Under the pieces are notes generated by a model that worked only from the letters and a program-made list of their open reading frames with translations, did not search any database and was not told the DNA's origin. Positions 1 through 8,374 of a DNA stretch of 36,134 nucleotides are shown here, piece by piece; within the stretch, counting starts at the first letter, position 1, and every line of letters begins with the position of its first letter. Source of the stretch: Bacteroidaceae bacterium (GTDB taxonomy: Bacteria; Bacteroidota; Bacteroidia; Bacteroidales; Bacteroidaceae); NCBI GenBank assembly GCA_017938245.1, contig JAGBBX010000053.1, forward strand, positions 1-36,134, read 5' to 3'. The position numbers and the translations under genes are program-made.

Positions 1-99
1 CGCTTCGCTCAAACATCCTCGCACTTAATCCAAAAAACATCTACCATTTTACTAATTTTCATACGGCGCACCAATGAACAACCTTATGATTTTATGAAA

Positions 100-160
100 A
101 AGTGGGCTTGCTTTAGTATTTTTGAGGTAAACCTCGAAAATGCGCTGCACTCGCTGAGAA
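100..160 (+). repeat. Partial copy of dispersed promoter-bearing intergenic repeat
   Basis: This segment shares the pattern GTATTTTTGAGGT, then CCTC, AAAAT and GCACTCGCTGA, with 34195-34240. It includes the same exact -7 box (TATTTTTG). After the inverted-repeat element at 161-281, similarity appears to resume with TTCGTTCGTTTATGC and TATTTTTGC. That suggests the repeat was interrupted by an insertion. Confidence 0.5.
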
Positions 161-281
161 AGGGGCTGACCCAAAAGTATTTTTTACTTCGCGAGAATTG
201 AATATTTGAAAACTATCTCCGATAGGTGTCCGAATAAATCAACCTCAAATTTGTAAATTTTCGACTTTTGGGTCAGCCTCT
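161..281. repeat. 121-bp element with 18-bp terminal inverted repeats (MITE-like)
   Basis: The left end at 161-178 reads AGGGGCTGACCCAAAAGT. The right end at 264-281 is its reverse complement with one mismatch. The 85 bp between them hold no coding frame. The form fits a small non-autonomous mobile element or a very long-looped hairpin. No target-site duplication is obvious, and no transposase is present in the window. Confidence 0.55.
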
Positions 282-375
282 TTTCGTTCGTTTATGCTAT
301 TTTTGCAAAAAGACGCGCTTTTCAAAGAAAAATACCATAAGAACAAACGAAATAAAACAGAAAAATATAGATACT

Positions 376-2559
376 ATGTATTGTCCAAATTGCAAACAGG
401 AATTTCCAGGTAAATTTTGTCCCGAGTGTGGTACAAAATTGGTAGAGGCGCCCAAACAAAAGGATTTTGGAGTAAACATCAGCGATGATGCCGCCATTAT
501 GGGTGGAATAAATGTCACACATAACGAGTCGCACAACACAACAAACTACGACCATCGTGTAATAAACACAAGTAATGTAACTAATATTGTCGAGCGCCAA
601 AAAACCGATGCCGAGCTTCGCAACGAGCGTAACATAAAGTTTATGGAGCTGTGCAAGGAGGTGTTTAAAGATGGTCTGCTCGACGAAGAGGAGAAGAGAA
701 TGCTTACCACCGAGCGCATACGCTTGGGAATTGACGAGACCGAGGCAGCACGACTAATAGAGATGGCGCGAAAATCGTCAATGAGCCGTATGACAACACT
801 CAGTATGCGCGACTCGATGACACTAAACACAATAGACAATTTCATCAAAGCGAATAAAACAGAAGTGCTTGTCTGCCAGATTCCCCGTCTTGCAGCACTT
901 GCTCGTAACTATAAAGTAGATGAGGTGCTCTACAGATACTATATGTTGCTTGCTGCACTACAGCCCGAAGGCCTAATCAGTGAATATAAGACAAATGTTG
1001 CCGATGAGTATTGGAAGACATATTGGGCTGCCATTGCCTATATGAAAACGGGCGATACACTTAACGCCGAGGATGCCATCGTAAAACTCGACCTCTACCC
1101 CGAGTATTCCGAGGATAACTCTTTACTACTATCGGCAGTGAGCACACTCCGTGAATTTGGCGCCGAGAGTGCCGAGGGATATATCAGTGCAATACTACCC
1201 GAGCACTGCTCGTCACTGTTGATGCCGTTTATTCACGCGCTGTTCCTCGAAGCCTCTCCCGAGCGTGCTGCCGAGATTGGCGCCGACAAGGACAAATGTC
1301 AATTCTATATTGATAATCTTGTAAATTTAGAGAGTCACGAGGAAAAAGCTGCTCGCAAAGAACTCGTTCTTGTATCATTGAACGATAAGTATGGTTTTGC
1401 TGATGAAAATGGTAATATTGTTATCCCCCTTAAGTATGATTATGCCAAAGATTTTTCCGAAGGCCTTGCACGTGTTAAATTAAACGGTAAATGGGGTTAT
1501 ATCGACAAAAACGGTAATGAGGTTACTCCATTAAAGTATGATTATGCTAATCTTTTTTCCGAAGGCCTTGCACGTGTTAAATTAAACGGTAAATGGGGTT
1601 ATATCGACAAGAGTGGTAACGAGGTTATTCCGTTAAAGTATGATTTTGCCGAGGATTTTTCCGAAGGCCTTGCACATGTTAAATTAAACGATAAATATGG
1701 CTTTATCGACAAAAGTGGTAATAAGGTTATTCCGTTAAAGTATGATTTTGCTAATTCATTTGAAGAAGGCCTTGCACTTGTTAAATTAAACCGTAAATAT
1801 GGCTTTATCGACAAAAGTGGTAATGTCGTTATTCCTTTAAAGTATGATGGTGCCAAAGTTTTTTCCGAAGGCCTTGCACTTGTTAAATTAAACGATAAAT
1901 GGGGTTATATCGACAAGACTGGTTACGAGGTTATTCCGTTAAAGTATGTTTATGCTTGGGATTTCTCCGAAGGCCTTGCTCTTGTTGGATCAAACTATAG
2001 ATGTGGTTTTATCGACAAAAGTGGTAATGTCGTTACTCCATTAAAGTATCATAGTGCTAATTCTTTCAACGAAGGCCTTGCACTTGTTAAATTAAACCGT
2101 AAATATGGCTTTATCAACAAAAGTGGTAATGTCGTTATTCCTTTAAAGTATGATGGTGCCAAAGATTTTTCCGAAGGCCTTGCACGTGTATTAAACGATA
2201 AATGGGGTTTTATCGACAAAAGTGGTAATGTCGTTATTCCATTTAAGTATGATGATGCTTGGTTTTTCAACGAAGGCCTTGCAGCAGTTGAATTAAACTA
2301 TATATGGGGTTTTATCGATAAGAGTGGCAAGGAGGTTATCCCCCTTAAGTATGATGATGCCAAGAAGTTTTCCGAAGGCCTTGCACCTGTTAAATTAAAC
2401 GGTAAATGGGGTTATATCGACAAGACTGGTTACGAGGTTATTCCGTTAAAGTATGATTATGCTGATTATTTTAGTTCTTTCATCGAAGGCCTTGCAGCAG
2501 TTGAATTAAACGGCGAAAGATTTTTCATCGACAAAAAAGGTAATAGGGTAAGGTATTAA
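376..2559 (+). CDS. Zinc-ribbon protein with 12 WG repeats
   Basis: A 727-residue protein. I chose the ATG at 376 because the protein then opens with a zinc ribbon (MYCPNC, then CPEC). The longer frame from 268 adds a low-complexity leader that runs through repeat DNA. Order of parts: zinc ribbon (residues 1-20), a polar linker, a helical region with an acidic segment (KDGLLDEEEKRML) resembling TerB or EF-hand-like helices, more helices to about residue 330, then 12 WG repeats of about 35 residues to the C-terminus. Each unit carries forms of K(W/Y)G(F/Y)IDKSGN, VIPLKYD and F.EGLA. WG-repeat proteins are common in Bacteroidota but their function is poorly known; a binding scaffold is plausible. 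There is no signal peptide, so it is probably cytoplasmic. Confidence 0.85.
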   Translation: MYCPNCKQEFPGKFCPECGTKLVEAPKQKDFGVNISDDAAIMGGINVTHNESHNTTNYDHRVINTSNVTNIVERQKTDAELRNERNIKFMELCKEVFKDGLLDEEEKRMLTTERIRLGIDETEAARLIEMARKSSMSRMTTLSMRDSMTLNTIDNFIKANKTEVLVCQIPRLAALARNYKVDEVLYRYYMLLAALQPEGLISEYKTNVADEYWKTYWAAIAYMKTGDTLNAEDAIVKLDLYPEYSEDNSLLLSAVSTLREFGAESAEGYISAILPEHCSSLLMPFIHALFLEASPERAAEIGADKDKCQFYIDNLVNLESHEEKAARKELVLVSLNDKYGFADENGNIVIPLKYDYAKDFSEGLARVKLNGKWGYIDKNGNEVTPLKYDYANLFSEGLARVKLNGKWGYIDKSGNEVIPLKYDFAEDFSEGLAHVKLNDKYGFIDKSGNKVIPLKYDFANSFEEGLALVKLNRKYGFIDKSGNVVIPLKYDGAKVFSEGLALVKLNDKWGYIDKTGYEVIPLKYVYAWDFSEGLALVGSNYRCGFIDKSGNVVTPLKYHSANSFNEGLALVKLNRKYGFINKSGNVVIPLKYDGAKDFSEGLARVLNDKWGFIDKSGNVVIPFKYDDAWFFNEGLAAVELNYIWGFIDKSGKEVIPLKYDDAKKFSEGLAPVKLNGKWGYIDKTGYEVIPLKYDYADYFSSFIEGLAAVELNGERFFIDKKGNRVRY
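1372..2556 (+). repeat. Intragenic tandem array, about 105-bp unit (WG repeats)
   Basis: Twelve in-frame units encode the WG repeats of the gene at 376. They stay alike at DNA level, not only in protein: GAAGGCCTTGC recurs once in almost every unit, and ATCGACAAAAGTGGTAAT recurs in many. Unit 9 (near 2185) lacks one codon compared with its neighbours (ARVLND against ARVKLND). The final unit is degenerate and has an inserted SSF near its start. Such likeness points to recent unit duplication or gene conversion. Confidence 0.9.
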
Positions 2560-2591
2560 AAATTAGTTTGTTTGTGAGCTTAATTTTATAG

Positions 2592-2622
2592 CGTAGGTCG
2601 TTAGGCCTACGTATATTGTTTT
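2592..2622 (+). terminator. Probable terminator after the WG-repeat gene
   Basis: CGTAGG at 2592-2597 pairs with CCTACG at 2606-2611 across an 8-base loop. A T-rich run (TATATTGTTTTT) follows, 33 bp after the stop codon. The stem is short, so strength is uncertain. Confidence 0.45.
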
Positions 2623-2636
2623 TAAACCGATATAGT

Positions 2637-2693
2637 CCTGTAAGGACGAAATTGTGTTCTTTCGATGATTGTTTCTTCTTTCGCCCTTACAGG
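2637..2693. repeat. Long inverted repeat in gene-free block
   Basis: CCTGTAAGGACGAAA (2637-2651) is matched by its reverse complement with one mismatch at 2679-2693. A second small hairpin, ACAGG with CCTGT, lies around 2719-2736. These join the 161-bp repeat array to make 2560-3060 a gene-free block made mostly of palindromic repeats. Confidence 0.55.
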
Positions 2694-2784
2694 GCTGTTG
2701 TTATTAATCGCTTTATACACAGGCCTTACGACCTGTGCTATATAATCTTGCCCCCTCGGGGCTGTTTGTATTAAAGTTACTTTT

Positions 2785-2992
2785 GCAGGTGTTTCGGGCG
2801 ATTGAAAATCGCCCCTACACGCAATGGAATATCAAAGCATTACTTCTGCGTTAATCCTCGCGGACAGTAGGGGCGATTTCTAATCGCCCGTAACCGCGTT
2901 TATTGAAGTAAAATACAGAGGGCTCGCTGTTTGAAAGTTACTATTGACTGAATTTCGGGCGATTAGAAATCGCCCCTACACGCAATGAGAAG
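2785..2992 (-). repeat. 161-bp-period palindromic repeat array (partial, inverted copy)
   Basis: The hairpin-forming motif GGGCGATT..AATCGCCC followed by CCTACACGCAATG occurs at 2795 and again at 2956, exactly 161 bp apart. An oppositely oriented hairpin (GGGGCGATTTCTAATCGCCC) lies between them. Read on the minus strand, the block matches the array at 12871-13185: same motif order, same 161-bp period, and the same linkers (GTAACTTTCAAACAGCGA, AATAAACGCGGTTACGGGC). No reading frame of note. Confidence 0.8.
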
Positions 2993-3060
2993 CGAGATAA
3001 CTCCCTCCCCTTTCGAGTACTCCAGAGGAGTTAAAAATTGTCGCCCGTCGGTGAGAAAGG

Positions 3061-3927
3061 TTATCTGTGGTACTCTACAAAAATGCGCAAGCCATCAAGG
3101 GTATCGTTGAAGAAAACAGCGCCATTGGAAGCCGAGAAAATCTTCTCGTTAGAGATTGAGATATTGCGCTCGTGAGTGGGGTAACGGTCGGCATCGGCAA
3201 TAACAAAATCATCGCAGCGCAATCCACAAGACAACATCTCGAAATAACAGCAGGCTGTTTCGTAGGTATTCAAGCGGTTCTGTGCACCAAAATTATACAC
3301 TCCGCCCTGCAACGAGAAGGTGCGTGGCAGAAACTCTACAACCTCTTTTACCCACGTGATACCGCGATACTCGCGCACAGGAAAGGAGATGGGACTACCA
3401 TCGCGCAATGCCTTTTTAAAATTCATAACAAAATTGGGGTGCACAGGAAGCCCCTCGTCATCGTCGTCATACATCCACGTGGCACGCAGAGCAACAGCGT
3501 CGGGAGCAAGTTCGAAAAGCAGCTCCTCGGCAAGCAGTTTATGACGGCCATAGACATTCTCGGGAGCGACGGGGACATCCTCGCTAAGGAGTCCGCTCTC
3601 GTGGTTACCGTTATAAATTTGGTCGCTCGAAAAAAAGACGAATTTTATTCCGCGTGCCGATGCCGAGCGAGCAAGATTCTGCGTACCGAGGACATTGACG
3701 CGGTAGCTCTCGTCGGGGTTCTGCTCGCAGTAGGCTGTATTTGAGAGCGCCGCAAGATGCAGCACCACCTGCGGATGATGAAAAGCTAAATAACTCTCGA
3801 CCGAGGCACTATCGGTAATGTCGAGCTCGGCGTGGGTAGGCGCAAGGATGGTATACTCCCCTGCCCAACGTCTTACGAAGCGGCTACCCACGAATCCGCT
3901 TGCTCCTGTAACTAATATTGTCGTCAT
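3061..3927 (-). CDS. RmlD-like NAD(P)-dependent sugar-nucleotide reductase (extended SDR)
   Basis: A 288-residue extended short-chain dehydrogenase of the RmlD (dTDP-4-dehydrorhamnose reductase) subfamily, which reduces 4-keto nucleotide sugars for rhamnose-type surface glycans. Visible motifs: cofactor-binding GASGFVG (residues 8-14), FFSSDQIYNG (98-107) carrying the family Ser/Asp, and catalytic YGRHK with Tyr126 and Lys130. The start at 3927 places the nucleotide-binding strand at the N-terminus, as in the family; the upstream extension to 4008 is intergenic in character. No other rhamnose genes (rmlA, B or C) are adjacent, so the exact substrate is open. It is divergent from the serine dehydratase gene. 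Confidence 0.8.
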   Translation of the reverse strand: MTTILVTGASGFVGSRFVRRWAGEYTILAPTHAELDITDSASVESYLAFHHPQVVLHLAALSNTAYCEQNPDESYRVNVLGTQNLARSASARGIKFVFFSSDQIYNGNHESGLLSEDVPVAPENVYGRHKLLAEELLFELAPDAVALRATWMYDDDDEGLPVHPNFVMNFKKALRDGSPISFPVREYRGITWVKEVVEFLPRTFSLQGGVYNFGAQNRLNTYETACCYFEMLSCGLRCDDFVIADADRYPTHERNISISNEKIFSASNGAVFFNDTLDGLRIFVEYHR

Positions 3928-4016
3928 AACTTCATTTTTGGCGAAGATAACCAAAGTTTGCATAATAAAGAATAAAAAGTTGATATATAACGAAAGAAAA
4001 TCCTGCAAACAGCCAC

Positions 4017-4044
4017 TTTATTAATGAGAAATATTGTATTTTCG
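4017..4044 (+). promoter_or_regulatory. Candidate promoter of sdaA
   Basis: TATTTTCG at 4037-4044 matches the TAnnTTTG -7 box at 7 of 8 positions and lies 38 bp before the sdaA ATG. The only -33-like element, TTTA at 4017-4020, is spaced 16 bp away, which is short. The call is weak and based on position and composition only. Confidence 0.3.
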
Positions 4045-4082
4045 CGTAATAAACTTTTACAACCGAAAAAAACAAGAAAACA

Positions 4083-5300
4083 ATGAAATCCCTGCGTTCA
4101 CTTTTCAGAATAGGCCTCGGCCCGTCGAGCAGCCACACAATGGGTCCCAACCGTGCAGCAAAGGAGTTTGCCGAGCGTTGTCCTAATGTCGATTCTTATC
4201 GCGTAACACTATACGGCAGCCTTGCCGCAACAGGCGAGGGGCATATGACCGATAAAGCAATTATTGAGGTATTGCAGCCCATTGCACCGTTGGAGCTTTT
4301 GTGGGAGCCGAAAGTATTCCTTCCTTTCCACCCCAACGGAATGAAATTCGAGGGAATAAAGGATGGAAAAGCCATCGACGAGTGGATTATATACAGCATC
4401 GGCGGCGGTGAGCTTGCCAACGAGCATACACGCAAGAGCGAAGCCGACATTTACCCCCTCACCACTCTGCACGAGATTATGGAATGGTGCGACGAGACAG
4501 GATGCAGCTATTGGGAGTATGTCGAGAAGTACGAGGGCCCCGAGATTTGGGATTTCCTCTCCGAGGTGTGGGAGACGATGAAAGAGACCATCCGTCGCGG
4601 ATTGGAACACGAGGGTGTGCTTCCCGGAGGATTGGGCATACAGCGCAAGGCGTGCACCTACCTTCTGAAAGCAGCATCGTACACCTCGTCGGTGCGCAGC
4701 AAAGCAAAGGTATATGCCTACGCGCTTGCCACAAGCGAGGAGAATGCCAGCGGCTCGAAGGTTGTTACGGCACCCACCTGCGGTTCGTGCGGAGTACTTC
4801 CCGCTGTACTCTACCACTTGTCGCAAGAACACATCAGCAGTGAGCCTCGTATTCTGCGTGCCATAGCCACAGCAGGATTATTCGGTAACATTGCCAAAGA
4901 GAACGCCTCAATCTCGGGTGCCGACGTTGGTTGTCAGGGCGAGGTTGGAGTAGCCTGTGCAATGGCAGCCGCAGCAGCCTGTCAGCTCTTCGGTGGTACA
5001 ATTACACAGATTGAGTATGCCGCCGAGATGGGTCTTGAGCATCATCTTGGACTAACCTGCGACCCTATGTGCGGCCTTGTTCAGGTTCCCTGTATCGAGC
5101 GCAATGCCATTGCAGCATCTCGCGCCCTTGACGCCTGCACCTACGCCACACTATCGGACGGCAAGCACAAGATAGACTACGACCGCATTGTCGAAGTGAT
5201 GCGCGAGACAGGACACGACCTCCCCAGCCTCTACAAAGAGACATCGACCGGAGGTATTGCCAAGATTGATACAAAGAAGCGCAAAAAGAGCAAGGAGTAA
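4083..5300 (+). CDS. sdaA: L-serine ammonia-lyase (iron-sulfur dependent, single chain)
   Basis: A 405-residue enzyme converting L-serine to pyruvate and ammonia. Family signatures seen: N-terminal beta-domain motif GLGPSSSHTMGP (residues 11-22), APTCGSCGVLPA (230-241), TCDPMCGLVQVPCIERNA (325-342) and C-terminal YKETSTGG. The cysteines in these motifs are the likely 4Fe-4S ligands; which of them bind is not settled by sequence alone. Beta and alpha parts are fused in one chain, at the length usual for Bacteroidota and shorter than E. coli SdaA. The C-terminus is lysine-rich. The start fits because SLFRIGLGPSSSHT begins near the N-terminus in relatives. It is followed by a hairpin at 5342 and appears monocistronic. 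Confidence 0.95.
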   Translation: MKSLRSLFRIGLGPSSSHTMGPNRAAKEFAERCPNVDSYRVTLYGSLAATGEGHMTDKAIIEVLQPIAPLELLWEPKVFLPFHPNGMKFEGIKDGKAIDEWIIYSIGGGELANEHTRKSEADIYPLTTLHEIMEWCDETGCSYWEYVEKYEGPEIWDFLSEVWETMKETIRRGLEHEGVLPGGLGIQRKACTYLLKAASYTSSVRSKAKVYAYALATSEENASGSKVVTAPTCGSCGVLPAVLYHLSQEHISSEPRILRAIATAGLFGNIAKENASISGADVGCQGEVGVACAMAAAAACQLFGGTITQIEYAAEMGLEHHLGLTCDPMCGLVQVPCIERNAIAASRALDACTYATLSDGKHKIDYDRIVEVMRETGHDLPSLYKETSTGGIAKIDTKKRKKSKE

Positions 5301-5317
5301 TGCACAGGAATGAAGAA

Positions 5318-5360
5318 TAACACCTGCGTGTAGGGGCGAGTACAGCGTATGTTCGCTGTT
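5318..5360 (+). terminator. Hairpin after sdaA, embedded in a repeat fragment
   Basis: ACAGCG (5342-5347) pairs with CGCTGT (5354-5359) across a 6-base loop and is followed by TTACTGAAAATTT. Just before it, GCGTGTAGGGGCGA is a fragment of the 161-bp repeat family. It may serve as the sdaA terminator, but the T tract is poor. Confidence 0.35.
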
Positions 5361-5386
5361 TACTGAAAATTTATAAAAAACATAAT

Positions 5387-5764
5387 ATGAAATTAAATAC
5401 GTACCATTCTTTATGGGCTAATTATGATATAGCCTTGAACCACATTTTTTTCACCAGTGTTTTTAGAAATTATTTTACGCAGAAATATTCTTTGTGTCCA
5501 TCGGGTTTAACCATAGGTTCCTGTTCAAATGATGATGATACCGAAATTACCTCATTTGCAGTATCCGTAAAGAAATATGGATACGAAAGTCTATCAAATA
5601 ATGGATTTGAATATTCCGATTTATCGGATTATGAAATTAATTATTTTTATGATGATAAACTAACAAGAGAACAGGAAGAATATGTGGTTGAATACATTAA
5701 ACAGGTAGACACTGAATTATACGAAGAGGTTAAATCAAAAATAAGGTATCGAAAGAATAATTAA
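5387..5764 (+). CDS. Hypothetical protein, AT-rich orphan
   Basis: A 125-residue frame that I do not recognise. It has no signal peptide, no membrane segment and no familiar motif. The middle is acidic and serine-rich (NDDDTEITS). The second half has EYSDLSDYEINYFYDD followed by a predicted helix (TREQEEYVVEYIKQ) and a basic tail. Its DNA is visibly richer in A and T than the genes on either side, which suggests recent acquisition. It lies between the sdaA hairpin and the S9 peptidase, 57 bp upstream of the latter, and could share its transcript. It could also be a chance frame, though its biased codon use and absence of a better overlapping frame argue for a real gene. Confidence 0.5.
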   Translation: MKLNTYHSLWANYDIALNHIFFTSVFRNYFTQKYSLCPSGLTIGSCSNDDDTEITSFAVSVKKYGYESLSNNGFEYSDLSDYEINYFYDDKLTREQEEYVVEYIKQVDTELYEEVKSKIRYRKNN

Positions 5765-5821
5765 AAAATGGAGCAAGAGACATACAAAACAGCGACAAAC
5801 CATTAAAATTGAATACAAACG

Positions 5822-8317
5822 ATGAGAACATTTCTATTATTTGCGACATTCGCACTATTGCTTGCGGCGCCCCGGACAAAGGCACAGAGCAACGACAAGA
5901 GAGTGCGTCCCAACTACGCCCTTGCCGAGCGATTCTCGCCCAATAAAGTAGGACGAATGGTAAAACAGACAAGAGTGCAGCCAATGTGGTTTGCCGATGG
6001 CAAACGTTTTGTCTACTCGTGGTCGGACACCAATGGCAAGCGTTTCTATATTGCCGATGCTGTAAAAGGCACACAAAAGGAGCTTTGGGATATGGACTGG
6101 TTGGCAAAGGAGATAACCCTGCGCACACAAGACCCATACGATGCACAGCACACACCTGTATCTATCAGCAATATTCGCGACGACCGCTATCTATACTTTA
6201 ATGTACACTCTAAATTAGAGGTACCACGCGAGCTTCCCCGTCACGAGCGCAACGACAGCACAAAAATAAAAGCCAATAAAGGTAAAAAAGAGAATAAGAC
6301 ATTCCATTTCGAGTATGACATTGTAACAGGCGAGCTAATTGAGCGCACGAAGGACGAGATAGAGGATCTCTATCCCAAATATCCCGGGTGGGCCTGCTTC
6401 TCTCCCGACGGTAAATTTGCCATCTACGAAAAGAACTACAATATATGGTATATGTCGCGCGAGGATGTAGAGAAACTGCGTCTGTGGGACAAGGACAGCA
6501 CCGTTGTGGAGCATCAGATGACATTCAACGGCCGTCCCAACCGCTGCTATGCCTATCACTCATTGGACGAGAAGCACGACAGCACCGAGCGTCGCCGCAT
6601 AAGCGCACTGTGGAGCCCCGATTCGCGCCACTTTGTAGTGACACACCGCGCCGACTCTATGCTTGCCAAGATGTGGGTGATAAACTCGCTCAGCAGCCCC
6701 CGTCCCAAATTAGAGACCTACCGCTACCAGATGCCCGGCGAGGACTCTCCCGTAATAACAATGGAGCTGTTCAATTTTGCCGATAAGACAAGCAAAATGA
6801 TTGACATTGCACAGTTCAAGCATCAGTATGTATCGCTCTATCGCAAGCCTCTTACCGCAGCCGAGCGTCACGAACCCATCTACAAGAGCCTGTGGCTTGG
6901 CGACGAGAAGGGTTTCTACTTCGAGCGCCGCAGCCGCGACCTTAAGAAGATTGAGGTTTGCTACGTATCTGTTGACAGCGACAGCGCCGTAAGCCTTCTG
7001 CGCGAGCAGATGAACACCAGCATCGAGAGCCGTCAGATAAAACTGATAAACAACGGCAAGCAGTTCATCCAATGGTCGGAGCGCACAGGCTGGGCAATGC
7101 TCTATATGTACAATGCCGACGGAACACTGAAAAACGCCATCACCGATGGTGCCTACCACGTCGAGGATGTTGTTGACGTAAACGAGAAAGAGAAGAAAAT
7201 CTACTTCACAGCCTGCGGATATAACAAGGGCGAGAACCCCTATTATATGCACCTATACAGTGTAAATTTCGACGGTAGCGGAATGAAACAGATTGACGAG
7301 GGCGATATGAACATCAGCAGCCTCTCATCGGCCGAGAATGGCGAAGCATTTGTGGTTACAGCATCACGCGTCGACACCGCTCCCGTAAACAGCGTATACA
7401 GCAAGCGAGGCAAGAAGAGCATCGACCTTGCCACAGCCGACCTCAGCCAGCTTTTTGCAGCAGGCTACAAATATCCCGAGCGCTTCACAGTGAAAGCCGC
7501 CGACGGCATCACCGACCTGCACGGAGTAATGTATAAGCCATTCGATTTCGACTCGACAAAATGCTACCCTCTTATCGAGTATGTATATCCCGGCCCGCAG
7601 ACCGAGGCGGTCAACGAGAGCTGGTCAAGTGGTATGAACCGTGTCGACCGCCTTGCACAGATGGGATTCATTGTGATAACAGTGGGTAATCGTGGCGGCC
7701 ACCCCAACCGCAGCAAGTGGTACCATAACTTTGGTTACGGCAACCTGCGCGACTATGGTCTTGCCGACAAAAAGGTAGCTGCGCAGCAGCTCATAGCACG
7801 TCACAGCTTCATCGACGGCGACAAGGTGGGTATTCACGGACACTCGGGCGGTGGTTTTATGTCAACGGCAGCCATCCTCACATACAACGACTTCTTCAAA
7901 GTAGCCGTTTCGTGCGCCGGCAACCACGATAACCGCATCTACAACAACTGGTGGAGCGAGAAGCATCACGGCATAAAGGAGAACATTAAGGAGAAAGATA
8001 ATATTGCCGAGAACGATACCACATTCTCGTATCACATAAGCACCAACCAGGCACTTGCCGAGCGCCTGAAAGGTCATCTGCTATTAGTAACAGGAGATAT
8101 GGATAATAATGTGCATCCTGCCAATACCACACGCGTTGTCAATGCACTTATCAATGCAAAAAAACGTTTCGAGATGCTCTATCTTCCCGGACAGCGTCAC
8201 GGTTTTGGCAATATGGACGAGTTCTTCTTCTGGAAGATGGCCGATTTCTTCAGCAAGCACCTTCTGGGAGAGGCCAAAGAGAGCGAGGTTGATATAATTG
8301 AGATGAATAACGACTAA
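5822..8317 (+). CDS. Secreted S9 family peptidase, DPP-IV-like
   Basis: An 831-residue serine peptidase with a signal peptide (MRTFLLFATFALLLAAPRTKA, cleavage before Q). Family members release N-terminal dipeptides, often Xaa-Pro, in the periplasm. Residues from about 40 to 520 form the DPP-IV N-terminal beta-propeller, with repeated WSPD-type segments. The C-terminal alpha/beta-hydrolase domain carries the triad: Ser675 in GHSGGG, Asp761 in GDMDNNVH and His793 in RHGF. Length is slightly above the family norm, partly through a lysine-rich insert near residue 150. The N-terminal Glu motif that defines true DPP-IV specificity was not confirmed by eye, so exact substrate choice is open. It probably supplies dipeptides for fermentation. 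Confidence 0.92.
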   Translation: MRTFLLFATFALLLAAPRTKAQSNDKRVRPNYALAERFSPNKVGRMVKQTRVQPMWFADGKRFVYSWSDTNGKRFYIADAVKGTQKELWDMDWLAKEITLRTQDPYDAQHTPVSISNIRDDRYLYFNVHSKLEVPRELPRHERNDSTKIKANKGKKENKTFHFEYDIVTGELIERTKDEIEDLYPKYPGWACFSPDGKFAIYEKNYNIWYMSREDVEKLRLWDKDSTVVEHQMTFNGRPNRCYAYHSLDEKHDSTERRRISALWSPDSRHFVVTHRADSMLAKMWVINSLSSPRPKLETYRYQMPGEDSPVITMELFNFADKTSKMIDIAQFKHQYVSLYRKPLTAAERHEPIYKSLWLGDEKGFYFERRSRDLKKIEVCYVSVDSDSAVSLLREQMNTSIESRQIKLINNGKQFIQWSERTGWAMLYMYNADGTLKNAITDGAYHVEDVVDVNEKEKKIYFTACGYNKGENPYYMHLYSVNFDGSGMKQIDEGDMNISSLSSAENGEAFVVTASRVDTAPVNSVYSKRGKKSIDLATADLSQLFAAGYKYPERFTVKAADGITDLHGVMYKPFDFDSTKCYPLIEYVYPGPQTEAVNESWSSGMNRVDRLAQMGFIVITVGNRGGHPNRSKWYHNFGYGNLRDYGLADKKVAAQQLIARHSFIDGDKVGIHGHSGGGFMSTAAILTYNDFFKVAVSCAGNHDNRIYNNWWSEKHHGIKENIKEKDNIAENDTTFSYHISTNQALAERLKGHLLLVTGDMDNNVHPANTTRVVNALINAKKRFEMLYLPGQRHGFGNMDEFFFWKMADFFSKHLLGEAKESEVDIIEMNND

Positions 8318-8321
8318 AATT

Positions 8322-8367
8322 ATACAAAAATTATGGCGACACGCGCGTGTCGCCATAATTTTTGTAT
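8322..8367. terminator. Perfect 46-bp palindrome, bidirectional terminator
   Basis: The 23 bases from 8322 to 8344 (starting ATACAAAAATTATGGCGACA) are mirrored exactly by 8345-8367. The GC core is flanked by A and T runs on both sides, so the hairpin can end both the + strand peptidase transcript and the - strand ald transcript. The two genes converge here with 57 bp between their stops. Confidence 0.85.
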
Positions 8368-8374
8368 ATTGAAA

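Larger units (their letters stand above)
1..375. other. Repeat-rich intergenic leader before the WG-repeat gene
   Basis: No gene is supported here. The stretch holds part of a dispersed intergenic repeat (about 100-160), a 121-bp inverted-repeat element (161-281), and two exact matches to the Bacteroidetes -7 box TAnnTTTG, at 117-124 and 298-305. The second lies 70 bp before the chosen ATG at 376 and is the better candidate promoter for that gene, although no good -33 TTTG is seen at the usual spacing. The first 100 bases may hold the end of a neighbouring gene outside the window, but no frame can be defended. Confidence 0.5.

Noticed and set aside
268-375. N-terminal extension of the WG-repeat protein
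   Set aside because: The extension runs from within the inverted-repeat element, covers a -7 box, and has no domain character. The zinc ribbon starts right at the ATG at 376.
1372-2556. CRISPR-like periodic repeat
   Set aside because: The period is about 105 bp, it lies in frame within a long coding sequence, there are no unique spacers of uniform length, and the repeats encode WG motifs. No cas gene is present.
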